Shown here one piece after another: positions 33,581-41,975 of a DNA stretch of 64,000 bases. A program made the translations under genes and the position numbers. The stretch comes from Dehalococcoidia bacterium (lineage in GTDB: Bacteria; Chloroflexota; Dehalococcoidia; Tepidiformales; Tepidiformaceae). Numbering within the stretch: the stretch's first letter is position 1; the number at the start of each line of letters is the position of its first letter. The notes under the pieces are model-generated. The model ran no database searches, was not told where the DNA came from, and worked only from the letters and a program-made list of their open reading frames with translations. The stretch lies in assembly GCA_020432045.1 (NCBI GenBank), contig JAGQHB010000109.1, positions 1 to 64,000 of the forward strand. Reading direction: 5' to 3'.

Positions 33581-33607
33581 ATAATAGGATCTTGCCTTAG
33601 AACGCAA
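33581..33607 (-). promoter_or_regulatory. Promoter of the metal ABC operon (TTGCGT...TATTAT)
   Basis: On the minus strand TTGCGT (33607-33602) and TATTAT (33586-33581) are 15 bp apart. The -35 side overlaps the edge of the palindromic operator candidate, so a bound repressor would block the polymerase. Confidence 0.4.
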
Positions 33608-33627
33608 TTGCAATCAATTGCAATTGC
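33604..33627. promoter_or_regulatory. Perfect palindrome: operator candidate for the metal importer
   Basis: Arms of 11 bp (GCAATTGCAAT and its exact reverse complement) flank a 2-bp centre. It is AT-rich in a GC-rich genome and lies between the divergent importer operon and the MBL-fold gene. It overlaps the -35 side of the importer promoter. This layout is that of a Zur- or DtxR/MntR-type binding site; which protein binds is not known. Confidence 0.65.
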
Positions 33628-33670
33628 CAGACGTCACAGGTCGCCGTTGGCGCGGGCGGAGGTGCGTCCG

Positions 33671-33676
33671 TATCGT
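33671..33676 (+). promoter_or_regulatory. Putative -10 box TATCGT for a leaderless start
   Basis: TATCGT ends 7 nt before ATG 33684, with no ribosome site between. Confidence 0.5.
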
Positions 33677-33683
33677 TGTCTTG

Positions 33684-34544
33684 ATGGCTCGACCGGTGAC
33701 ATTTCGGATTGGCGACTTCGATCTCGCTGTCGTCTCGGACGGCTTCATGCGGCTGGACGGTGGGGCCGTGATGGGACTGGTGCCACGCGTGCTCTGGGAG
33801 CCGATCGTGGGCAAGGACAACATCGACGCAGAGCACAGGATCCCGCTGGCATTGAACTGTGTCGTGGCGCGACGGGGAGACATGGTCCTGCTCCTGGACA
33901 CCGGGCTGGGGAACAAGCTCACCGGAGCGGCCAGGGAACGGATGTTCCCCGGAGACAATGGTCACCTATTAGCGGAGTTGGCCGCGCTTGGCATTGAACC
34001 CTCAGATGTCACCCACGTGGCGAACACGCACCTGCACGCAGATCATTGCGGCTGGAACACGATCCGGGACGGTGAGCAGCTCACGCCCACGTTTCCGAAC
34101 GCGCGTTACTTCATGGAACGCGGCGAGTTCGAGGCGGCGATACACCCGAACGAACGGACGCGAGGCACCTACTTCGCCGAAAACTTCGAGCCGTTGGCGG
34201 GGACAGGCCAACTCGAACTGATCGATGGGGAACGAGAAATCTTGCCGGGCGTGACGTTTGTGCCGTCTCCCGGGCACACGGCGGACCACGCGATCGTCGC
34301 ATTGGTCTCGGGCGGCGAGACAGCACTGTACACGGGCGACCTCGCTCATCACGCCGTGCAGTTCGAACGTCCCGCGTGGATCCCTGCGTTCGACGTGCTG
34401 CCCCTGGTGAGCCTGGAGACGAAGAAACATGTCGTGGAGCGTGCGATTGCGGCGAACGCACTGATTGTGTCGACTCACAGCGAGTACCCCGGCACTGGCC
34501 GGATGCGCACGGTCAATGGACGCTACCGGTTCGAGCCGGCATGA
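33684..34544 (+). CDS. MBL-fold metallo-hydrolase
   Basis: A 286-aa metallo-beta-lactamase-fold hydrolase with the metal motif HLHADHCGWN, a following His in SPGHTADH, and the Asp in LYTGDLAHH. It resembles the AHL-lactonase/quorum-quenching-like branch, but substrate cannot be set. ATG 33684 is chosen because TATCGT lies 7 nt upstream; the longer frame would run into the palindrome. Its stop overlaps the start of the GcvT-like gene (ATGA). Confidence 0.9.
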   Translation: MARPVTFRIGDFDLAVVSDGFMRLDGGAVMGLVPRVLWEPIVGKDNIDAEHRIPLALNCVVARRGDMVLLLDTGLGNKLTGAARERMFPGDNGHLLAELAALGIEPSDVTHVANTHLHADHCGWNTIRDGEQLTPTFPNARYFMERGEFEAAIHPNERTRGTYFAENFEPLAGTGQLELIDGEREILPGVTFVPSPGHTADHAIVALVSGGETALYTGDLAHHAVQFERPAWIPAFDVLPLVSLETKKHVVERAIAANALIVSTHSEYPGTGRMRTVNGRYRFEPA

Positions 34545-35590
34545 CGACACCGGGCGACGTTGTCTACCATTTGGCACTGCGTGACGTGCACAGGGAGATG
34601 GGGGCCACCTTCGGGCTAGCCTCCGGATGGTCGACTCCCATTCACTATGGCGACTGGCAGGCAGAACACCGCGCGTTGCGAAGCGACGTGGCCATTACAG
34701 ACCGCTCGGCAGGCAGCCGGACGATGGTGACGGGGACAGACGCTCTGGACACCCTTCGTGCGACCTTTGCCGGGCACCTTGAGGAGATCGAAGAAGGGCG
34801 TTCGATGCGGTCAGTCCGGCTGGACGCCCACGGGATGATCCGCGACGTGGTGCTCGTGACGAGGACCGGCGGTATTGCCTACCTGGTAATCGGCGAGCCG
34901 GGACAAAGGACGGAAACGGTGGCGGCACTCAAACGCGCCATCCAGCCTGACTTCGATGCCCGCGTCGAGGACCGGACCGAGAGCACGTGCCTGGTGGCAA
35001 TCGCCGGGCCGGGGGCGGGCACGTTCATCCAGGAACACCTGACGGATGCTCTGCCGGCGCGGCTGCAGACGCTTCAGGCAGTCACTTTTGAGTTCCACGG
35101 CTTCCGTGCGCTGGCGATTCGGGCGAGCAATTCCGGGGAGGACGGCTTCGAACTGATGACGGCGCCCGCAGTCGCGCAGCATCTCCTGGAAACGGTACGA
35201 GCGGCAGGGAAACAGATGGCGGGGACCATGGCGTGGGAGACGGCGCGGGTGGAATCGTGCATTCCTGCCTATGAGCCGGACCTGGGTGGCGGCCTGAGCC
35301 CGGGAGAGGCGGATCTCGATGGCTTACTGGATATCAACGCCGGACGGTCTCGCTGGTTGCTAAGCGCCGTGCTGTTTGATGGGGACGCTGCACCCGCGCC
35401 GGGCACGCCGATCGTGATCGAGGGGGCAGCCGCCGGGGAAACGCGTTCCGCGGTACGATCGCCGCTCCTCGGCGCAAGTATCGGACTGGCCATCGTCCAG
35501 ACCTCGCTCGCGACACCGGGAACTCGTCTTGACGCCGGCGGCGTGGGCGCGACGATCACTGCCAAACCTTTTTACCGCCGGAGGAGCTGA
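34541..35590 (+). CDS. GcvT-like folate-dependent aminomethyltransferase family protein
   Basis: A 349-aa protein with the GcvT layout: the N-terminal folate-binding domain (LRDVHREMGATFGLASGWSTPIHYGDWQAEHRALRSDVAITDRS is spread over the first 55 residues) and a C-terminal barrel (about 265-349). The family moves one-carbon units using tetrahydrofolate. Without gcvH or gcvP nearby this is probably a specialised demethylase or a repair protein of the YgfZ type rather than the glycine cleavage T-protein. The start overlaps the MBL gene stop (ATGA), so the pair is coupled. Confidence 0.85.
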   Translation: MTTPGDVVYHLALRDVHREMGATFGLASGWSTPIHYGDWQAEHRALRSDVAITDRSAGSRTMVTGTDALDTLRATFAGHLEEIEEGRSMRSVRLDAHGMIRDVVLVTRTGGIAYLVIGEPGQRTETVAALKRAIQPDFDARVEDRTESTCLVAIAGPGAGTFIQEHLTDALPARLQTLQAVTFEFHGFRALAIRASNSGEDGFELMTAPAVAQHLLETVRAAGKQMAGTMAWETARVESCIPAYEPDLGGGLSPGEADLDGLLDINAGRSRWLLSAVLFDGDAAPAPGTPIVIEGAAAGETRSAVRSPLLGASIGLAIVQTSLATPGTRLDAGGVGATITAKPFYRRRS

Positions 35591-35595
35591 CCGAC

Positions 35596-36165
35596 ATGGG
35601 CATTCCAGGGATGAACTCAACCGACAACTTTCACTTTGAGCCGAGGTGGGTGGGCACACGTGAGCTCAACATCGGCAACGCCTGGAGAGCGATGTGGGTC
35701 GATGATGAACCCATTCCGGCCGAGGCGCCGGTGCTCTACGGCTACGTCGTAGTGGTGAGTGACGGCAAGGGCTATGCAACGCGGCGAGCTGGACAGACAG
35801 CGTGGCGGACCGTTGAGGGCGCCGCCCAGGCCAACGAGAAGCCCGAGGCGTTTGCGAAGCGGGTCGCTCACGAGCAGACCGGAGCGGCCACCGGCAAAGC
35901 CGAACTCATCGGCTACTTCGAATGCAAGGCAACGTCCTACAACCCGGACTTCCCGGTTGGTACCGCAACCGTTCGGCCCGTGTACCTGTTCGTTGCGACG
36001 AAGATGCAGGAGATCGGGAAGGAATCGGGGTTCGAGCGCCGGCGGCTCCCGATCAACGAATACGTGCGAGTCCTGCGTGCCGGCTACCCGGAACTACAGG
36101 ATTCGCTGACCACTGCGCTCGACCGGTACATCGTGCAGCAGGCAAAGGGCGCTGGTTCGAAGTAG
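35596..36165 (+). CDS. Hypothetical protein, weak Nudix-like pattern
   Basis: A 189-aa protein starting 5 nt after the GcvT-like gene; ATG 35596 or 35611 are both possible. A central segment (VLYGYVVVVSDGKGYATRR...KPEAFAKRVAHEQTG) has the strand-then-helix order of a Nudix domain, but the Nudix box with its R-E-x-x-E-E is not intact. I therefore do not assign hydrolase activity. It is probably part of the MBL-GcvT transcript. Confidence 0.65.
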   Translation: MGIPGMNSTDNFHFEPRWVGTRELNIGNAWRAMWVDDEPIPAEAPVLYGYVVVVSDGKGYATRRAGQTAWRTVEGAAQANEKPEAFAKRVAHEQTGAATGKAELIGYFECKATSYNPDFPVGTATVRPVYLFVATKMQEIGKESGFERRRLPINEYVRVLRAGYPELQDSLTTALDRYIVQQAKGAGSK

Positions 36166-36180
36166 CCCCGGCGCACCCGG

Positions 36181-36846
36181 CTAGTACTTGGATACGTTGA
36201 TCTCGACCAACTCGCCCGTGACCAGGTAGATGACCCTTTCTGCGATGTTCGTGCAGCGGTCAGCGATGCGTTCGAGGTTGTGCGAGGTCCAGGACAGGTA
36301 CGTGTTGCGCTGTATGGTGCCCGGGTCCGCGATCATCGCCTTGATGGTTTCCGCGTGGACGCTGTCGTAGAGGCGATCTACCTCGTCGTCGGCATCGCAG
36401 ACGCGGCGAGCGAGGGCGGCGTCGTGCTCGAGGTACGCACGAAGCGCGTCGCGAAGCATTTGGACGGCACGGTCGGCCATCGAGGGGATGTAGCCGAGAC
36501 GGCGAGGGAGGGACTCCGGCTCCATGAGGGTGTTGATGCGGGCGACACCCTCGGCATGGTCGGCGATACGTTCCAGCTCCTGGGTTATGAACAGCATGCT
36601 GACGAGCGCCCGGAGGTCGGATGCCATCGGCTGCTGTGAGCCGATCACGAAAATGCAGCGCTCCTCGATCTCATACCGCTTTGCGTTGACCTGGTGGTCA
36701 GCTTCAATGATTTTTTGGGACCACTGCACGTCGCCATCTCGCAGTGACTCCATGGCATCGAGTACCGCTTTTTCGGCCATAGAGCCAAGAACGAGGACAT
36801 CGTCCTGAAGCTGGGCCAGGTCGCGATGGAACATCTCACGGGTCAC
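36181..36846 (-). CDS. phoU: Phosphate signalling protein PhoU
   Basis: A 221-aa all-helical protein with two PhoU repeats, each with the metal-binding E/D-x-x-x-D pattern (ELERIADHAEGVARI and NLERIADRCTNIAERV). It links the Pst transporter to the PhoR kinase so that the regulon is off when phosphate is plentiful. It is the last gene of pstSCAB-phoU and starts 20 nt after pstB. Confidence 0.95.
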   Translation of the reverse strand: MTREMFHRDLAQLQDDVLVLGSMAEKAVLDAMESLRDGDVQWSQKIIEADHQVNAKRYEIEERCIFVIGSQQPMASDLRALVSMLFITQELERIADHAEGVARINTLMEPESLPRRLGYIPSMADRAVQMLRDALRAYLEHDAALARRVCDADDEVDRLYDSVHAETIKAMIADPGTIQRNTYLSWTSHNLERIADRCTNIAERVIYLVTGELVEINVSKY

Positions 36847-36866
36847 GGGGCACCTCGGGGCAAAGC

Positions 36867-37742
36867 TTAACCAAACCGTCCGCTGATGTAATCCTCAGTT
36901 CTCGAGTCCTTTGGGTTGGTGAAGATATCGCTCGTCGGGCCGTATTCAACCAGGTGACCGGCGAGGTCGCCCGGGTCCATGAGCATAAACGCCGTCTGGT
37001 CGGAGACACGTGCTGCCTGCTGCATGTTGTGGGTGACCGTGACGATGGTGTAGTCGCGAGCCAGCTCACGCATGAGGTCTTCGATCTTTAGCGTGGCGAT
37101 AGGGTCGAGCGCGGAGCAGGGCTCGTCCATCAGAACAATGTCTGGTTCGACAGCAATGGCTCGAGCAATACAGAGGCGTTGTTGCTGGCCGCCTGAGATG
37201 GCGATGCCGGGCTTCTTGAGGTCGTTCTTAACCTCGTCCCACAGGGCTGCACGCTTCAGCGCGGATTCGACACGGTCCCGGAGTTCGGATTTCGAGCGGA
37301 TACCCATGAACCGCAGTCCGGCTGCAACGTTGTCGGCGATCGACATGGTAGGGAACGGATTTGGCTTCTGAAAAACCATGCCGATGCGCTGACGGACACG
37401 CGCCGGGTCAATGCCGGGCCCATAGATATTGACCCCATCGACGATGATGGACCCTTCGACGCGTGCGCCGGGTGCAAACTCATGCATGCGGTTGATCGTG
37501 CGGATCAGGGTCGACTTTCCACAGCCCGACGGCCCAATAAGTGCCGTGACAGAGTGGGCACGGATACTCATCGAGACACCGGACACGGCCAGCTTCTTGC
37601 CATAGAAGGCGCTGACGTCGCGGAGTTCGATCGTGATAGGCGGTGCTTCCTTCGCAACCGGGACGGTGGCGCCCAACGCTGCCCGCACCACCGGGGGCGG
37701 CGGCACCTGCATCGTTGACGGCGTTGTCTGGGTTTCAGTCAT
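36867..37742 (-). CDS. pstB: Phosphate ABC transporter ATP-binding protein PstB
   Basis: A 291-aa ATPase. It has Walker [10 protein letters not shown], the signature [14 protein letters not shown], Walker [14 protein letters not shown] and the PstB-typical [19 protein letters not shown]. An N-terminal extension of about 40 Pro-rich residues precedes the domain. It energises high-affinity phosphate uptake. It starts 12 nt after pstA. Confidence 0.97.
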   Translation of the reverse strand: MTETQTTPSTMQVPPPPVVRAALGATVPVAKEAPPITIELRDVSAFYGKKLAVSGVSMSIRAHSVTALIGPSGCGKSTLIRTINRMHEFAPGARVEGSIIVDGVNIYGPGIDPARVRQRIGMVFQKPNPFPTMSIADNVAAGLRFMGIRSKSELRDRVESALKRAALWDEVKNDLKKPGIAISGGQQQRLCIARAIAVEPDIVLMDEPCSALDPIATLKIEDLMRELARDYTIVTVTHNMQQAARVSDQTAFMLMDPGDLAGHLVEYGPTSDIFTNPKDSRTEDYISGRFG

Positions 37743-37754
37743 GCGCAGTTTCCC

Positions 37755-38660
37755 TTACGAACGAACAGTGACGCGGCTCCCGAAGAGGGCACGCACCACC
37801 AGGCTGATGATGAGGATCGTCGCGACGAGGATGAGGCTCATCGCCCAAGCCTGCTCGTGCCAGTAGTCATACGGGCCGAGGGCGTAGACGTAAATGCGCC
37901 GGGGGATGGAGTCCATCGGCGCGTTGATGTCTGTAGAGAAGAACTGGTTCCCGAGAGCGGTGAAGAGCAGCGCGGCGGCTTCACCGGCGATGCGGGAGAG
38001 ACCAAGCATAATGCCGGTGATGATGCCCGGCAGCGCCGTGGGGAGCACGATGCGAAGCACCGTCCGCCATCGTGGGGCTCCGAGCGCGTAGCTCGCCTCA
38101 CGTAACGACCTCGGGACCAGCAACAACATCTCCTCTGTGATCCGGGCGACGATCGGTACGAGAAGGATGGCCAGCGCAAGGGCACCGGCGAAGGCTGTGA
38201 AATGCCCCATCACCGGGAGCAGGCCGCTTTGATTCGCGACGATGAGGCTGTAGACGAAGAGCCCAATCGTTATCGATGGGATACCGGCCATAACTTCGAT
38301 GAAGAAGCGAATGAACGAACCGGCGCGGTTCTGGCCGTACTCGGAGAGGAAGATGCCCGTGCCGACCGCGATGGGGACGCCGATAAGGAGGGCGAGGCCG
38401 ACCATGATGCCGCTGCCCACCAAAGCATTATGTACGCCGCCGCCCTCCTTACCGGGCCGGTTCGGTTCCTGGGTGAAGAGGTCCAGGCTAAGGCCCGGGA
38501 TGCCCTCTTTGAGGAGGTAAAAGAGGATGAAAAATAGCGGTACGACCGCGACTATCACGGCGACGACCATGACTCCCGTCATTAACCGGTCGACAAGCCT
38601 GCGCCGTCGATAGAGTGCCGCAGTTTGCTGCAGGATCGCCGAGTTACCGGGACTGGTCAT
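37755..38660 (-). CDS. pstA: Phosphate ABC transporter permease PstA
   Basis: A 301-aa permease with six membrane helices. The family segments GTGIFLSEYGQNR and SLREASYALGAPRWRTVLRIVLPTALPGI (the EAA loop contacting PstB) are clear. Its start overlaps the pstC stop by 4 nt. Confidence 0.96.
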   Translation of the reverse strand: MTSPGNSAILQQTAALYRRRRLVDRLMTGVMVVAVIVAVVPLFFILFYLLKEGIPGLSLDLFTQEPNRPGKEGGGVHNALVGSGIMVGLALLIGVPIAVGTGIFLSEYGQNRAGSFIRFFIEVMAGIPSITIGLFVYSLIVANQSGLLPVMGHFTAFAGALALAILLVPIVARITEEMLLLVPRSLREASYALGAPRWRTVLRIVLPTALPGIITGIMLGLSRIAGEAAALLFTALGNQFFSTDINAPMDSIPRRIYVYALGPYDYWHEQAWAMSLILVATILIISLVVRALFGSRVTVRS

Positions 38661-39628
38661 TCTTGCACCACCGCCCGATGACCTCCTGTGACCTTCCAGA
38701 CCAGGAGCCGCGCGACAATGTTAATGATGAAGGTGATAGCCAGGAGGATGAGCGCGACCTCGATCAATGCGGATTGATGGAGGCCGGTTGCCTCCGGGAA
38801 TTGGTTCGCGATGACACTTGCCATGGTGTATGCGGGCGAAAAGATGTTGTCGGGGATGCGGACACTGTTCCCAATCACCAGTGTGACGGCGAGCGTTTCG
38901 CCGACGGCGCGGGCGAGGCCGAGGATGGCCGCACCCATGACGCCGGAGCGTGCGTAGGGCAGCACAGTGAGGCGGATCATCTCCCAACGGGTGGCGCCGA
39001 GGGCCATCAGGCCTTCGCGCTGACTCCTCGGGACCGCGGCGATAACGTCTCGTGAGACGGCCATCACGGTCGGGAGAATCATGACCGTTAGGATGACGCA
39101 CGCCGAGAACAGCCCGGTAATCAGCGGCGTGCCATCGAAGATTGGTATCCAACCGAAGGTGGACACGACAACGGGGCCGAAGTGGTCCCGAACAAAGACG
39201 CCCATTACGAAAATACCCCAGAGCCCGTACACCACGGAAGGAATGGCTGCGAGCAGTTCAATGAGGTACGAAACCGGCCGGGAAATGTACCCTGGTGCGA
39301 CCTCCACGAGGAACAAGGAAACCAGGACCGCGATGATGGTCGCGGCGACCAGGGCAAACATGGACGTGATCAGCGTGCCGATAACAAAGACACCGACGCC
39401 GAACTCCTGCCGGCCGGGATTCCAGCTGGTGTCCCAGAGCACCGAAATGCCGCCGTGCTTGATGGCGGGCCAGGCCTGGCTCCCAAGTTCGTAGAACGCG
39501 CCGACGATGACGGCCATGGCGACAAGCCCGGCGAGGCCGGTGAGCGTCCGGAATGTCCAATCGCCAAGCTGTAGCCTGTTCTGGAGGCTACTGGGCCGGC
39601 GAGGCCTCGAAAGGTCCCTGGTTGTCAT
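38657..39628 (-). CDS. pstC: Phosphate ABC transporter permease PstC
   Basis: A 323-aa permease with six membrane helices and a cytoplasmic start. It has the family EAA loop (SQREGLMALGATRWEMIRLTVLPYARSG) and the central ELLAAIPSVVYGLWG. It pairs with PstA. A 119-nt gap with a stable hairpin separates it from pstS. Confidence 0.96.
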   Translation of the reverse strand: MTTRDLSRPRRPSSLQNRLQLGDWTFRTLTGLAGLVAMAVIVGAFYELGSQAWPAIKHGGISVLWDTSWNPGRQEFGVGVFVIGTLITSMFALVAATIIAVLVSLFLVEVAPGYISRPVSYLIELLAAIPSVVYGLWGIFVMGVFVRDHFGPVVVSTFGWIPIFDGTPLITGLFSACVILTVMILPTVMAVSRDVIAAVPRSQREGLMALGATRWEMIRLTVLPYARSGVMGAAILGLARAVGETLAVTLVIGNSVRIPDNIFSPAYTMASVIANQFPEATGLHQSALIEVALILLAITFIINIVARLLVWKVTGGHRAVVQE

Positions 39629-39677
39629 GTCGTAAGCCTTTCGCGACTCAGACTCTGATAGTCGAGATACGACACGA

Positions 39678-39712
39678 CGGAGTCCCCCACAGGCGGCCTG
39701 AGGAGGACTCCG
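39678..39712 (-). terminator. Intercistronic hairpin between pstS and pstC
   Basis: Arms of 11 bp (CGGAGTCC plus 3 bp, one G-U pair) and a 13-nt loop lie in the pstS-pstC gap, without a T-run. Such hairpins usually lower expression of downstream genes relative to the binding protein or protect the upstream mRNA. Confidence 0.5.
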
Positions 39713-39747
39713 CCCTTTGTCACTTCACGCCTCTCGGCGTCCGGTTC

Positions 39748-40923
39748 CTAGCCGGCCGCGAGGCTCGATTTAGAACCGCCATCGCACTTGAGGCTCTTGA
39801 GCGTAGCCTCGACACGGGGAAGGAGCGACGGGGGCAGCGGAGCATAGTTCTCTTCAGCCGCAGTCTCTTGCGCGGTCGCGTCGTGGTACATCCACCAGAG
39901 CATGTTCACCAGCGGAGTCTGCTGCGAGCAGCTACCGGTGGTCTTGTAGAGGAGGAGGAAGGTGAAGCTTGTAATGGGGTATGAGGCATCGCCGGCCGCA
40001 TTCGTGATGGAGACGCGGTAGTCCTCCGGGATGGTGACGCCGGCCGCGGCGGCGCTCGCCGACGCAATGCTAGGGGCGACGAACTTGCCAGCGGCATTCT
40101 TCACGTCGGCGAAGCTGAGCTTATTGACGATTGCGTAGTTGAGTTCGACATAGCCGATGGAGTTCGGGGTTTGCTTGACGACGTTGGTCACGCCTTCGTT
40201 GCCCTGTCCGCCCTGGCCGACGGGCCACGCGGGGGCCTTGGACGTGCCGGGGCCGGCCTTCCATTCAGGACTCACCTTGGAGAGGTAGTCGGTGAACACG
40301 AACGTGGTGCCGGAGCTGTCGGAGCGGTAGGCGATCTGAATGTCCGCGGACGGGAGATTCACACCGCTGTTGAGGGCCTTGATGGCCGGGTCGTCCCACT
40401 TCTTGATGGTCCCGAGGTAGATGCCGGCAATGGCCGGGCCGTCGAGCTTGAGGCCCGTGACGCCACTGATGTTGTAGGCCAGTGTGACGGCGCCGATGAC
40501 GGTCGGGAGGTGTTGCGCGTCGGGGGCCTTGGTGAGGTCGGAGTCCGACATCGGGGCATCGGAAGCGCCAAAGTCGACGGTGTTCGCGGTGAACTGGCTG
40601 ATGCCGGCGCCGGAGCCAACCGACTGGTAGTTGACCTTCACGCCCTTGGCGATGCCGTTGTAATCGTCGAACCAGGCCTGGTAGATGGGGGCCGGGAACG
40701 TGGCGCCCGTACCGGTGAGGTTGGCACTGTCATTCTTGCCCACATCTACCGGGGGTTGGAGACCGGTCGCTGCTGTGCCAGACGCGGAGGTCGAGGCGGT
40801 GGACGTAGCCGTCGGGGCGCCGTCATCGTCGCCACCGCAGCCAATGAGTGCGACTGCCGAAACGGCGAAGGCAGACAGGCCGAACATCAGCAAGCCGCGA
40901 GAACCAGGTTTGAATGAGCGCAT
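39748..40923 (-). CDS. pstS: Phosphate-binding lipoprotein PstS
   Basis: A 391-aa periplasmic/outer-face binding protein. The lipoprotein signal ends VALIGCGG with Cys29, followed by a Thr/Ser/Ala linker. It has family blocks LTGTGATFPAPIYQAWFDDY, INYQSVGSGAGI-type VGSGAGISQF, FGASDAPM and RSDSSGTTFVFTDYLS, whose Ser/Thr/Asp residues hold phosphate. GGAGGAG lies 12 nt before the ATG. It is first of the operon and faces phoB divergently. Confidence 0.95.
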   Translation of the reverse strand: MRSFKPGSRGLLMFGLSAFAVSAVALIGCGGDDDGAPTATSTASTSASGTAATGLQPPVDVGKNDSANLTGTGATFPAPIYQAWFDDYNGIAKGVKVNYQSVGSGAGISQFTANTVDFGASDAPMSDSDLTKAPDAQHLPTVIGAVTLAYNISGVTGLKLDGPAIAGIYLGTIKKWDDPAIKALNSGVNLPSADIQIAYRSDSSGTTFVFTDYLSKVSPEWKAGPGTSKAPAWPVGQGGQGNEGVTNVVKQTPNSIGYVELNYAIVNKLSFADVKNAAGKFVAPSIASASAAAAGVTIPEDYRVSITNAAGDASYPITSFTFLLLYKTTGSCSQQTPLVNMLWWMYHDATAQETAAEENYAPLPPSLLPRVEATLKSLKCDGGSKSSLAAG

Positions 40924-40982
40924 ATGTGGTCCGTTCTCCTCCTCACAGGTCCATGTGACTGATAGCGAAGCTATGGCCGGGC

Positions 40983-41001
40983 GTTTAACAGGGGTTTAAC
41001 G
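40983..41001. promoter_or_regulatory. Pho-box-like repeat 1
   Basis: GTTTAAC at 40983-40989 repeats at 40994-41000, an 11-bp period, about 60-80 nt upstream of the pstS start. Direct repeats of TT[ACT]ACA-like hexamers at 11-bp spacing are the PhoP/PhoB binding pattern in other bacteria. Confidence 0.6.
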
Positions 41002-41048
41002 GCGTGGACACCATGGCGACACGCAAATGACTACCGCTCATCCCGGGT

Positions 41049-41066
41049 TTTACAGACGCTTTGCAG
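41049..41066. promoter_or_regulatory. Pho-box-like repeat 2
   Basis: TTTACAG at 41049-41055 and TTTGCAG at 41060-41066 again have an 11-bp period. The site lies nearer the phoB-like gene and could serve its autoregulation. Confidence 0.45.
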
Positions 41067-41272
41067 GATGGGAATAAGGGCGTTACGGGCGCGCCGCAGG
41101 ATACATCTCGAACGGTGAGTGATACGGCCTCATTCACCGGACACCCCTCTTGCCTGCCGTGGGCTCCGTGTCCTGCCTCCCCGACCTGGTGCTGAAAGGC
41201 TTCAGGTGGCAGGGCCGGGGCCCTCGGCGCATACTTGATTGGCGGCGGACATGCCGCGAGAGCAGCGAGGGA

Positions 41273-41953
41273 ATGGCGCAAAAGATCCTCGTCGTCGACG
41301 ACGAAGCCAACATCCGCGACCTCGCCGCTTTGTACCTCGAAAAGGAAGGCTTCAGCGTGGAGACGGCCATAGACGGCCGTGACGCGTTGGCGCGGTTTTC
41401 GCAGGTGCAGCCCGCGCTGGTGATCCTGGACTTGATGATGCCGGGGATCGATGGATTCGAGGTCTGCCGGGAACTGCGGCGGGACTACACGGTGCCGATC
41501 CTGATGCTGACCGCACGAAACGATGACGTCGACAAGATTGTCGGCCTGGAACTCGGCGCCGACGATTACATGACGAAGCCCTTCAATCCCCGCGAACTCG
41601 TGGCACGGGTGAAGGCGATCCTTCGGCGTTCGGAAGGCGGAAGGCGACCGCAGGACGCGATCGTGGTCGGGAACCTGGCCGTGGACCGGCCCCGCCGTGA
41701 AGCCAAAGTCGCCGGAAAGTCGCTGGAGCTTCGCACCAAGGAGTTCGACCTGCTCGTGGCGTTCAGCGAGAACGCCGGCATTGTACTGACGCGCGAACAG
41801 CTGCTCGAATCGGTGTGGGGTTACGAATACGCCGGAGAAACGCGGACGGTTGACGTGCACGTGCAGCACTTACGGTCGAAGTTGAATGGTGCGACGGTAT
41901 CGATAGAGACGCTCCGCGGCGTGGGGTACAAGCTCATCGAGAGCCCCGGCTGA
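41273..41953 (+). CDS. PhoB/PhoP-type response regulator
   Basis: A 226-aa OmpR/PhoB-family regulator: a receiver domain (1-120; phosphorylation Asp in LVILDLMMPG, Thr in LMLTARN, Lys in YMTKPF) and a winged-helix DNA-binding domain (about 130-226; RTVDVHVQHLRSKL, GVGYKL). Its place opposite pstS and next to a histidine kinase supports a phosphate-starvation role. ATG 41273 has GCGAGGGA upstream. Confidence 0.93.
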   Translation: MAQKILVVDDEANIRDLAALYLEKEGFSVETAIDGRDALARFSQVQPALVILDLMMPGIDGFEVCRELRRDYTVPILMLTARNDDVDKIVGLELGADDYMTKPFNPRELVARVKAILRRSEGGRRPQDAIVVGNLAVDRPRREAKVAGKSLELRTKEFDLLVAFSENAGIVLTREQLLESVWGYEYAGETRTVDVHVQHLRSKLNGATVSIETLRGVGYKLIESPG

Positions 41954-41975
41954 GGTCCGGAGAGGGGGTCCGGCG

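Larger units (their letters stand above)
40924..41272. promoter_or_regulatory. Divergent pstS/phoB control region
   Basis: The 349-nt gap has no gene. It holds two pairs of 11-bp-period direct repeats (listed separately), a pstS -10 candidate on the minus strand (TATCAG near 40962) and a CATACT -10 candidate for the phoB-like gene (about 41230-41235). The remaining sequence shows nothing I can name. Confidence 0.6.
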
